Positions 27,506 to 34,819 of a stretch of 64,000 bases of DNA are shown one piece after another. The stretch is taken from contig NZ_AUBM01000006.1 in NCBI RefSeq assembly GCF_000429245.1, positions 1 through 64,000 of the forward strand, given 5' to 3'. The notes beneath the pieces were generated by a model. That model made no database searches, was not told the origin of the DNA, and saw nothing but the letters and a program-made list of their open reading frames with translations. The first letter of the stretch is position 1. Each line of letters opens with the position of its first letter. Source of the stretch: Schaalia georgiae DSM 6843 (GTDB lineage Bacteria > Actinomycetota > Actinomycetes > Actinomycetales > Actinomycetaceae). Position numbers and translations under genes: made by a program.

Positions 27506-29415
27506 GCTCCCAGTATCCCACCGATGACTGGGGGAATCGCGTCGGCGATCTGGCGGGCCTGGATCGGATGGCCGGGCGCGTGGCGGGCGCGGGAGGCCAA
27601 GCGCGCGGCCTCGCCGTGGACCCACACGGCGGCGGCGGCCTCGGCGACCGGGTCGTGGACGTTGGCGCCGTCCCGCTCCCTGCGGGCCCGAGCGCCCGCG
27701 TGCGTCCCAGCGACGAGGCCCGCCAGTACGTCGCCAGATCCCGCCACGGACGCCCAGCCGCAGCCCAGGGGCGCCACGATGGCGCGGGCGGAGTCCCAGC
27801 CCCGCGGTTCCTCTGGACTGCACGGGGCCCCCAGCCCGTCCCCCTGTTCGGGTCCGAGGGCGCCCTCCCGCCCTGGCGCGCTCCCGTCGACGAGGGTGGC
27901 GCGGGCAGCGCCGTAGACGATGGTCGCCGCCCCTTTGAGGACCACAGTCGCGCCCGTCAGCTCGTGGAGGCTCCGTGCGGCCCGCAGGGGGGCCTCCACG
28001 ACCCGCGCGCGCGTTGTCGGGCTGCCGAGTGCGGTGAGCAGGCGCGCCGCCTCCCCGTAGTGGGGGGTGATCGTCAGCGCCGCATTCCGCGTCCGACCGG
28101 CGAGGCCGGGGACCAGGTCCAGCGCCCACGCGTCGATCACCAAGGGCAGGCGCGCGTCGAGGCAGAACTCGGCGAGCTCGAGGGCCTCGGCGCGGCGCGC
28201 CTCGTCGAGTCCGGGGCCGATGAGGCCCGCCTGTATGCGCCCTCCGGCGGTGACCACACCGGGTTCGGCGGCCAGGACCAGGTCCTCGACGCGTCTTGTC
28301 GAGTTGAGCCGCACCATTCCGACCCCGCTGGCGAGCGCGCCGCGCACGGCGAGCACTCCGGCGCCCGGGTAAGTGTCGGATCCGGCGACGACGCCAACCA
28401 CTCCGCGCGTGTACTTGTGGTCCTCGAAGGTCGGGGCATGGTAGTGGGCCGCCGCGCTTGCGGCGGTGTGGAGGGCGACGGGCGGGGTCTGCTCCGCCTC
28501 GGCGGGCACGGGTAGTCCCAGGTCCACGCGTTCGATCCGCCCGGCGTACCCCGCGGCGGGGGGCAGGACCAGCGCCTCCTTGTGCGCCCCCATCGTGACG
28601 GTCACCTCCGCCGGGAGGAGCGGACCGGACACCTCACCGCACGAGTCCATCAGGCCGGAGGGCACGTCGACGGCGACGACGGCGGGGTCCGCCGAGCGCT
28701 TGAGGGCCGCCAGTGTCTTGACCGCGTCCGCCAGCGAGCCCTCCAGGGGGCCGCGAACCCCGGTTCCCACGATCCCGTCGATCCAGACGCGGGCGCCCGC
28801 GAGGCGCGCGGCCTCCCGCTCGTCCAGCCGAGACAGGGGGCGGTCCGCCAGGTCGATGACGGCGACCCCTGCGGCCCGCGCGCGGCCCAGGGCGCGCTCG
28901 TGCGCTCCGGGTTTGAGCAGGACCGCCATGCAGGCGGTGCCCGCGTCTTGCAGGATGGCGCACGCGTAGAGCGCGTCGCCCCCGTTGTCGCCGGAGCCGA
29001 CCAGGGCGACGACCTGGGGTGCGGTGTCCTCCGGCGTTCCGACCTCATGGGCGGCGCTGTGGGGGGAGGGGGCCAGGGAGGGCCCATGCGATGCGACGGA
29101 GGACAGGGCGGCCGAGGGCGCTGGGATGTCGGGTGGGAGGGCGGTCGGCTCCGCCCCGGAGGCGTGGGCATGGCCCCGGGGATCGTCTTGGGGATCAAGG
29201 CCCGGGCACCATGGATCGACTGCGGATGACCGCAGCCCACCGCGGGGCCGTTCGAGCAGGCCCCACGCCGCGTCCGCCACCCCTGTGGCAGCCCGCTCCA
29301 TGAGGGCGTCGGGATGCCCCTGGGCGCGCGCCTCGGCGATCAGAGGCGCCTCCAGCTTCCTCACAGTGGCGAAAGTGTGGGCGGGAGTCGGTTCTGCGGC
29401 GCTCATGCCCTCCAT
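27502..29415 (-). CDS. nnr: Bifunctional NAD(P)H-hydrate epimerase/dehydratase
   Basis: A 637-residue fusion that repairs hydrated NADH and NADPH. The N-terminal YjeF-type epimerase has VVALVGSGDNGGDALYACAIL and AVDVPSGLMDSCGEVSG. The C-terminal ADP-dependent dehydratase has GVVGVVAGSDTYPGAG, ALASGVGMVRLN, IGPGLDEA, TITPHYGEAARLL, VVLKGAATIVYG and GSGDVLAGLVAGTHAGA. About 75 low-complexity residues (roughly 58-132, rich in Pro, Ser, Ala and His) are inserted in the epimerase domain, and another loop of about 30 residues precedes the GSGD motif. The start could be 29415 or the ATG at 29406; neither has a well-spaced ribosome site. It overlaps alr by four bases. Confidence 0.9.
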   Translation of the reverse strand: MEGMSAAEPTPAHTFATVRKLEAPLIAEARAQGHPDALMERAATGVADAAWGLLERPRGGLRSSAVDPWCPGLDPQDDPRGHAHASGAEPTALPPDIPAPSAALSSVASHGPSLAPSPHSAAHEVGTPEDTAPQVVALVGSGDNGGDALYACAILQDAGTACMAVLLKPGAHERALGRARAAGVAVIDLADRPLSRLDEREAARLAGARVWIDGIVGTGVRGPLEGSLADAVKTLAALKRSADPAVVAVDVPSGLMDSCGEVSGPLLPAEVTVTMGAHKEALVLPPAAGYAGRIERVDLGLPVPAEAEQTPPVALHTAASAAAHYHAPTFEDHKYTRGVVGVVAGSDTYPGAGVLAVRGALASGVGMVRLNSTRRVEDLVLAAEPGVVTAGGRIQAGLIGPGLDEARRAEALELAEFCLDARLPLVIDAWALDLVPGLAGRTRNAALTITPHYGEAARLLTALGSPTTRARVVEAPLRAARSLHELTGATVVLKGAATIVYGAARATLVDGSAPGREGALGPEQGDGLGAPCSPEEPRGWDSARAIVAPLGCGWASVAGSGDVLAGLVAGTHAGARARRERDGANVHDPVAEAAAAVWVHGEAARLASRARHAPGHPIQARQIADAIPPVIGGILGA

Positions 29416-29463
29416 GCTCGCACACCCGGGGCGGAGCGGGCGCTTGCCAGGGAGCGGCCCTGG

Positions 29464-30450
29464 CTACTGACCAGCCCCACCGGCCCAAAGGGAGGATTCG
29501 CGCCAATCCTCCGGAAAACCCATCTCACTAATTGAACGCATCTTCGTAGGAAACTCACCAACGATGAGACTGCCCACTTTTGCGGGCCAAGAAGTTCCAG
29601 GGGAAATGTTCTTAAGGAGGAAAGCCATCATCGCTAACGCCCCGTACAGCTGATCGCTTTGCCCTTCCGGGAGCGACGACAACGCGGCGATAGTCCGAAA
29701 CGCGTTGGTCGATACCGGTATCAGGCGCCGGTTCCACAGGCGACCATGATGGGCGCAGACATTGCGGAGCACAGTGAGTTGCTCGCACCACCGAGCCAGC
29801 GGATCCGAGTTTTCGAAATATCTTCTCCTCTGTTTGGAGTTCAAACGCTGGACATCGACGTTCAGCCCGAAACTGGCGGCTATGGTCCGCTGGTCATCGA
29901 TCAGCAAACCATCAAGGAGACGGGACACGTCGGAGAAGTCGAGGACATCGGCGAGCACCCAGAATGGAATATCCTCATATTTTGCCAAGTAATGCTGAAT
30001 AGCCCGGTCACGGCCTTTGGCGCGTTCGACGCGTTGACGAACTCTGCTCAGCCATGCGGAATGGTCAAACGCTTGACGGAACAGTGACGGATTCCGGTAT
30101 GAGGTCCCATCCCCGTTCGCGACAAGCAGCTCTCCAATTCGAGCGCGCAGCGCGACCTCGACTCTCTCCATCCCGTCATTGATGAGGGTGCGCAGTTTAC
30201 GGTCGAACTCGTAGAGCGCCGCTACGTCGACAAATGTCGTCCCTGGTTCGAATTCGTCGATGCGCTGGGGGTTCCCCGAGTCCTCGGATGCGGACAACCG
30301 GCGGTAGGGGTACCAGTAGCCGGAAAGCCGGTAGTACGACACACTCGCTAGCCACTGCCGAGCGAGCCGTTCGTCAACGCACATCCCCCGCGCCCGGAGG
30401 ATGCCAAGCTGTTCGTCCACCGTCGTCGGACGTTTCACAGCCTCGCTCAT
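29464..30450 (-). CDS. Abi-family (AbiD/F-type) HEPN protein
   Basis: A 328-residue Abi_2 family protein. N-terminal signatures are TTVDEQLGILRARGMCVD and VSYYRLSGYWYPYR; the centre has LYEFDRKLRTLINDGMERVEVALRARI; near residue 230 the HEPN-type ribonuclease motif RNVCAHHGRLWNR supplies the RN-x3-H signature. Such proteins are linked to phage abortive infection and probably act by cutting RNA. ATG at 30450 has AGGAGGG just upstream. Codon use is AT-richer than in the neighbours, which suggests transfer. It sits between a sugar transporter and nnr with no partner gene, so it appears to act alone. An 18-bp palindrome overlaps its promoter. Confidence 0.85.
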   Translation of the reverse strand: MSEAVKRPTTVDEQLGILRARGMCVDERLARQWLASVSYYRLSGYWYPYRRLSASEDSGNPQRIDEFEPGTTFVDVAALYEFDRKLRTLINDGMERVEVALRARIGELLVANGDGTSYRNPSLFRQAFDHSAWLSRVRQRVERAKGRDRAIQHYLAKYEDIPFWVLADVLDFSDVSRLLDGLLIDDQRTIAASFGLNVDVQRLNSKQRRRYFENSDPLARWCEQLTVLRNVCAHHGRLWNRRLIPVSTNAFRTIAALSSLPEGQSDQLYGALAMMAFLLKNISPGTSWPAKVGSLIVGEFPTKMRSISEMGFPEDWRESSLWAGGAGQ

Positions 30451-30508
30451 AGCCCTCCTGCGCATGAATAGAAATCCAGCCCGTCTGCGACCAGAAGGAG
30501 GCAGCGGG

Positions 30509-30526
30509 CTGAACGATTGCGTTCAG
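30509..30526. promoter_or_regulatory. Palindromic operator at the abi promoter
   Basis: CTGAACG-ATTG-CGTTCAG is a perfect inverted repeat with 7-base arms. Its edge overlaps the last bases of the abi -10, so a bound protein would block initiation. A further CGTTCAA half-site lies at 30534-30540. Confidence 0.55.
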
Positions 30527-30554
30527 TGTACCCCGTTCAACTCCACAACCGCAA
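30525..30554 (-). promoter_or_regulatory. Candidate abi promoter
   Basis: On the minus strand TTGCGG (30549-30554) and TACACT (30525-30530) are 18 bases apart. The leader would be about 65 bases and would contain most of the palindrome. Confidence 0.45.
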
Positions 30555-30597
30555 ATCCAAGAAGCACCCCGCCTCGTGGCGGACGCACCGGCTTCAG

Positions 30598-30651
30598 GCG
30601 CGGGGGCCTCCCCCGAACAACACACCGCCCACCGCCGAACCGCCCCCGCGC
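30598..30651 (-). terminator. Possible terminator after the sugar transporter gene
   Basis: GCGCGGGGGC at 30598-30607 pairs perfectly with GCCCCCGCGC at 30642-30651, with a 34-base loop. It starts right after the transporter stop and would separate that gene from abi. Confidence 0.45.
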
Positions 30652-31551
30652 TCAGGCGGCGTCGAGGGACTTGGCGATCCCCGCCAGCACAGCCCCGGCG
30701 ATCACCAGGAAAACGCCGATGCCCGTCCAGCGCAGCTCCTTCCTGCTACGGGTCTCGTGCAGCCACAGGATGCCCAGCGGGGTGGAGATCAGGATCCCCA
30801 GCTGCGAGAGCGTGAATCCGGTGCCCGCCCCGAGGTTGTTCGAGTTGAGTTGCAACAGCAGGATCGCGATGCCCCACAGGACGCCGTTGAATACGGAGGG
30901 GAACATGCGCCGGTGGCGCAACGACGCCTCGGGGTCGACGCCGCCGCGCCCCTGGATGGCGAAGAACACGGCGGCATACGCGGTGTAGCCGACGGCCTGC
31001 GGCGCCAGGAACTCCTTCGGCGCGATGCCGAAGTACTTGATGATCAGGGGGAAGGCGACCAGGCCCAGCGTCGAGGAGGTGAGCAGTACCGCTCCCCTCC
31101 CCCAGTCCAGGCCGGCCGCGTCCGAACCCGCCTCGGAGCGCGAGAGGAACCAGATCCCCACGATCAGCACCGCGATCGCCGCAATGCCGTAGGGCAGGGC
31201 GCCGCCGTGCAGCCACTCGCCGAACACGGCGATGCCCGCCACCGACATGAGGACCAACTGCCCTCCGGTGGACAGTGGCATCGTGCGCGACATGCCGAGC
31301 ACAGTGTAGGAGCGCAACTGGTCGCATACGCCCAGCCCCAGCAGCAGGCCCGTGCCGAAGGACACCGCGAGGTTGAGCGGCGTCCACTGGGGGTGCAGGA
31401 ACGGCGTGGCCACGGCGGCCATGAGGAGGCCACCCAGGACCGTGCCCATGACGCGCTGGCGGTCCGACCCCCCGGTCTTGCCCATGAGGGTCGTGGCGAC
31501 GCCGAAGAACACGGACGGCAGAACGCCGATGAGAATGGTAGTGGGACTCAT
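30652..31551 (-). CDS. GRP-family sugar transporter
   Basis: A 299-residue membrane protein with about ten hydrophobic helices, of the glucose/ribose uptake (GRP) branch of the drug/metabolite transporter superfamily. Indicative parts are ILIGVLPSVFFGVATTLMGKTGG, GLGVCDQLRSYTVLGMSRTMPLSTGGQLV and TGFTLSQLGILISTPLGILWLHETRSRKE. It is likely to move a sugar across the membrane by proton symport; the substrate is unknown. It is located downstream of glmS on the same strand after about 95 bases. AGGAGGAGCC precedes the ATG. Confidence 0.75.
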   Translation of the reverse strand: MSPTTILIGVLPSVFFGVATTLMGKTGGSDRQRVMGTVLGGLLMAAVATPFLHPQWTPLNLAVSFGTGLLLGLGVCDQLRSYTVLGMSRTMPLSTGGQLVLMSVAGIAVFGEWLHGGALPYGIAAIAVLIVGIWFLSRSEAGSDAAGLDWGRGAVLLTSSTLGLVAFPLIIKYFGIAPKEFLAPQAVGYTAYAAVFFAIQGRGGVDPEASLRHRRMFPSVFNGVLWGIAILLLQLNSNNLGAGTGFTLSQLGILISTPLGILWLHETRSRKELRWTGIGVFLVIAGAVLAGIAKSLDAA

Positions 31552-31645
31552 GATGGCTCCTCCTCGCTAACGGGATCCGTTGTCAATCATCCGCCTCCAC
31601 CGGGGAGAAGGGCGCCCAGTGACCGCTAATTCACATGCGTCCTGA

Positions 31646-33559
31646 CTACTCGACGGTCACCGACTTCGCGAGGTTCCTGGGCTGGTCGACGTCGAGCCCC
31701 TTCACGCCCGCCAACTCGCACGCGAAGATCTGCAGGGGAACGACCGTGAGCAGCGGCGCGTAGAGCGTCGGCACCGGCGGCACCCGGAAGACCACGTCGG
31801 CGAAGGCGTCCACGGAGGAGTCCCCCTCCTCGGCGACCACGATCGTGCGCGCGCCCCGGGCGCGGACCTCCTCGATGTTGGCCAGGACCTTGTTGTGCAA
31901 CTCGGGGCGGCGGGGGGTGGGCACGATGACGATGACGGGCTGTCCCTCGTCGACCAGGGCGATGGGCCCGTGCTTGAGCTCGCCCGCGGCGAAGCCCTCC
32001 GCATGGATGTAGCAGATCTCCTTGAGCTTGAGGGCCCCCTCCATCGCAACGGGGAAGCCCACGTGGCGGCCGAGGTAGATGACGGACGTGGCGCCGGCCA
32101 TGGTACGGGCGAATTGGCGCACCGTCTCCCCCTGCTCCAGGACGCGCTCGATCTTGGCGGGCACCTCGGCCAGTTTGTCCATGTAGTCGGCGATCTCGTC
32201 GGCGTACTTGTTGCCCCGCACCTGGGCCAGGTACAGGCCCAGGATGTAGCAGGCGGCCACCTGAGCGGTGAACGCCTTCGTCGAGGCGACCGCGATCTCG
32301 GGCCCGGCGTGCGTGAGGACCACCGCATCGGACTCGCGCGAGATCGTCGAGCCGGGCGTGTTGACGACCGCGACCACCTTCGCTCCCTGCTCGCGGGCGT
32401 GGCGGATCGCCTGAATGGTGTCCATGGTCTCCCCCGACTGGGAGATCGCCACCACCAGGGTCTTCTCGGTGACCACGGGATCGCGGTAGCGGAACTCGCT
32501 GGACAGCTCGACCTCGACGGGGATCCGGCACCAGTGCTCGATGGCGTAGCGGGCGACCTGTCCCGCGTAGGAGGCGGTTCCGCAGCCGATCATGATGACC
32601 TTGTCGACGCTGCGCAGCACGTGCTCGGGGATGCGCACCTCGTCGAGGGCCAAGTGCCCGTGGGAGTCGACGCGGTCCGCCAGGGTGGCTCCCACCGCCT
32701 CAGGCTGCTCGTGGATCTCCTTCTCCATGAAGGTGGGCCACCCGTTCTTCGTGGCGCGGTCCGACGAGAAGTCGACCTCGTACTCCTTCGGGGCGACCAC
32801 CTGGCCGTCGGTGCCCACCACGGTCACACCCCCGGCCGCGACCACGACGATCTGGTCCTGCTCGACCTCCACCGCGCGCCTCGTGTGCTCGACGAAGGCC
32901 AGCGCGTCGGAACCGAGGAAGTTCTCCCCGTCGCCCAGGCCCACGACCAGGGGCGATGAGCGGCGCGCCGCGATGATCACGTTCGGGGACTCGGTCGAGA
33001 CCACCAGCAGGGTGAAGGTGCCCTCCAGCTGCTCCGTCACCGCCCGCATGGCGGCGACCAACCGGCGGGCCGCGTCCCCATCGGCCCCGGTAAGGCCAGC
33101 GACCTCGCCCTGGTACGAGGCCGGGGACGCCTCGTCGTAGCCGCGGGCGATCATATGGACGACGACCTCCGTGTCCGTCTCCGAGGCGAAGACCGCGCCG
33201 TCGGCGATCAGCTGGGCGCGCAGGGCGTCCGCGTTCTCGATGATGCCGTTGTGGACCAGGGCGAAGCGCCCGTCGGGTGTGCAGTGCGGGTGGGCGTTGG
33301 CCACCGTGGGGCGCCCGTGGGTCGCCCAGCGCGTGTGCCCGATTCCGGCGGTGGCGTCGTCGGGGCGCGCCTGGTCGACGGCGGCCCTCAGATTGGCGAG
33401 TTTGCCGACCTCGCGGACGACCTCGAGGCCCCCGGGGGCGGCCAGGGCGATGCCCGCCGAGTCGTAGCCCCTGTACTCCAGGCGCGCCAGGCCGTCCATG
33501 ACGACGCGGCACGACCGCTGCGACGGGCTGCTTGCAATATGACCAACGATTCCGCACAT
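31646..33559 (-). CDS. glmS: Glutamine-fructose-6-phosphate aminotransferase (isomerising)
   Basis: A 637-residue GlmS, which makes glucosamine-6-phosphate for cell-wall precursors. The N-terminal glutaminase begins MCGIVGHI, with Cys2 as nucleophile after Met removal, and has GIGHTRWATHG and HNGIIENAD. Two SIS sugar-isomerase domains follow (VIMIGCGTASYAGQVARYAIE, VVAISQSGETMDTIQAIRHA, YLGRHVGFPVAMEGALKLKEI), and the end is the conserved DVDQPRNLAKSVTVE. The start is 33559, since catalysis requires the cysteine at position 2; the longer frame is excluded. The gap to coaA is only 70 bases, which leaves no room for a glmS ribozyme. glmM lies elsewhere in the window (48.3 kb). Confidence 0.97.
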   Translation of the reverse strand: MCGIVGHIASSPSQRSCRVVMDGLARLEYRGYDSAGIALAAPGGLEVVREVGKLANLRAAVDQARPDDATAGIGHTRWATHGRPTVANAHPHCTPDGRFALVHNGIIENADALRAQLIADGAVFASETDTEVVVHMIARGYDEASPASYQGEVAGLTGADGDAARRLVAAMRAVTEQLEGTFTLLVVSTESPNVIIAARRSSPLVVGLGDGENFLGSDALAFVEHTRRAVEVEQDQIVVVAAGGVTVVGTDGQVVAPKEYEVDFSSDRATKNGWPTFMEKEIHEQPEAVGATLADRVDSHGHLALDEVRIPEHVLRSVDKVIMIGCGTASYAGQVARYAIEHWCRIPVEVELSSEFRYRDPVVTEKTLVVAISQSGETMDTIQAIRHAREQGAKVVAVVNTPGSTISRESDAVVLTHAGPEIAVASTKAFTAQVAACYILGLYLAQVRGNKYADEIADYMDKLAEVPAKIERVLEQGETVRQFARTMAGATSVIYLGRHVGFPVAMEGALKLKEICYIHAEGFAAGELKHGPIALVDEGQPVIVIVPTPRRPELHNKVLANIEEVRARGARTIVVAEEGDSSVDAFADVVFRVPPVPTLYAPLLTVVPLQIFACELAGVKGLDVDQPRNLAKSVTVE

Positions 33560-33629
33560 GGACTCAATTGGACCACACCAGGGGGCCAGGAGCACCGGCG
33601 AGTGCCCTTCGCCATAGGGGCGCGCTCAG

Positions 33630-34592
33630 TTACTCCTTGCGGATCTTCAGCGATTCCACCCTGTGGTCCGCGCCCTTGGTGAACACCAGTTCCGCGCGTT
33701 CGCGGGTGGGGCGGATGTTCTCACGCAGGTTCGGCAGGTTGATCGCGCGCCACACCATGCGCGCCGTGCTCTCCGCCTCGGCGTCGGACAGGCCCGCGTA
33801 GGTCCGGAAGAACGAGTCCTCGCGGGCGAACGCGGTCGCCCGGAGCTTGAGGAAGCGGTCGACGTACCACTGCTCGATGTGCGACTCGTCGGCATCGACG
33901 TAGATGGAGAAGTCGAAGTAGTCGGACACTGCGATGGAGACGGAGCCCGGCAGCGCGCGCGGGGGTTGCAGGACGTTGAGTCCCTCGACGATGAGGATGT
34001 CCGGGCGGGAGACGACGGTCTCCTTGCCGGGGATGATGTCGTAGACGACGTGGGAGTACACGGGCGCGCTCACCGAGTGGGCACCCGCTTTCACGGCGGC
34101 GAGGAACGCGACCAGGGCGGCGCGGTCGTAGGACTCGGGGAAGCCCTTCCTGGCGATGATGCCGCGCTCCTCCAGCACTTTGTTCGGGTGGAGGAAGCCG
34201 TCGGTGGTGACCAGGTCGACCCTGGGCGTGGAGTCCCACCGCTGCAGAAGCAGTTGGAGCAGGCGCGCCACGGTGGATTTGCCGACGGCCACGGAACCGG
34301 CGATCCCAATGACGAAGGGCGTTGAGAGGGGGGCGGGCTCGCCCAGGAAGGCGTGGCGCTCCGCCGCTGTGCGCCTTCGCCCGTCGACGTAGAGGTGCAG
34401 CAGTGCCGACAGCGGCCTGTAGATCGCGTCGACCTCCTGCATGTCGATGGGGTCGCCCAATGACGCGATGCGGTCGATGTCGTCCTGGGTGAGGGGCAGC
34501 GGCGTCCGGTCCGCGAGGCTGGCCCACGCTGCGCGGTCGAAGCTGGCGTAGGGGCTCGCCGGGAACGGGGATGGTGCGTCGAGGGAATCCAC
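33630..34592 (-). CDS. coaA: Pantothenate kinase, type I
   Basis: A 320-residue CoaA, the first enzyme of coenzyme A synthesis. The P-loop is GIAGSVAVGKSTVARLL, followed by VDLVTTDGFLHPNKVLEERG, RKGFPESYDRAALV, YSHVVYDIIPGK and LIVEGLNVLQPP. The N-terminal DRAAWASLADRTPLPLTQDDI is typical. The start is GTG at 34592, with CACAAT six bases upstream and no ribosome site, so it may be leaderless. The open frame extends upstream but that part is antisense to the glycosidase repeat region and Pro/Gly/Arg-rich. Confidence 0.95.
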   Translation of the reverse strand: MDSLDAPSPFPASPYASFDRAAWASLADRTPLPLTQDDIDRIASLGDPIDMQEVDAIYRPLSALLHLYVDGRRRTAAERHAFLGEPAPLSTPFVIGIAGSVAVGKSTVARLLQLLLQRWDSTPRVDLVTTDGFLHPNKVLEERGIIARKGFPESYDRAALVAFLAAVKAGAHSVSAPVYSHVVYDIIPGKETVVSRPDILIVEGLNVLQPPRALPGSVSIAVSDYFDFSIYVDADESHIEQWYVDRFLKLRATAFAREDSFFRTYAGLSDAEAESTARMVWRAINLPNLRENIRPTRERAELVFTKGADHRVESLKIRKE

Positions 34593-34598
34593 ACCCGC

Positions 34599-34604
34599 AT
34601 TGTG
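34599..34604 (-). promoter_or_regulatory. Candidate -10 of coaA (leaderless)
   Basis: The minus strand reads CACAAT-GCGGGT-GTG. The six-base gap and lack of a Shine-Dalgarno sequence fit a transcript beginning at the start codon. Confidence 0.4.
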
Positions 34605-34775
34605 CCCCACTGCCCACCGGTTCGGCGCCCTCTTGGTCCGTCCTCCGCCCACCTGGCGCCCTGTGCGCGCCGTGGCCGTGGCGGGCGTGGGCCGCAAGTC
34701 CCAGGCACCCGGTCTGTGAGCGCTGGGAGCCTCACGCGCCCCACCAGAGCGCCAGCGGCGCCTTGTCCGCAACGG

Positions 34776-34806
34776 GCGGCGCCCCGGGGGAACCCCGGGG
34801 CGCCGC
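34776..34806 (-). terminator. Terminator of the surface glycosidase gene
   Basis: GCGGCGCCCCGGGG at 34776-34789 pairs perfectly over 14 bases with CCCCGGGGCGCCGC at 34793-34806 around a GAA loop. It is 13 bases after the stop codon of the gene on the minus strand. Confidence 0.75.
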
Positions 34807-34819
34807 TGGGAGGCAGGGC

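Noticed and set aside
29464-30450. Prophage or mobile island around the Abi gene
   Set aside because: No integrase, transposase, terminal repeats or tRNA gene is near; the gene is alone between housekeeping genes.
33560-33629. glmS ribozyme upstream of glmS
   Set aside because: Only 70 bases separate glmS from coaA, too little for the ribozyme, and no matching core is visible.
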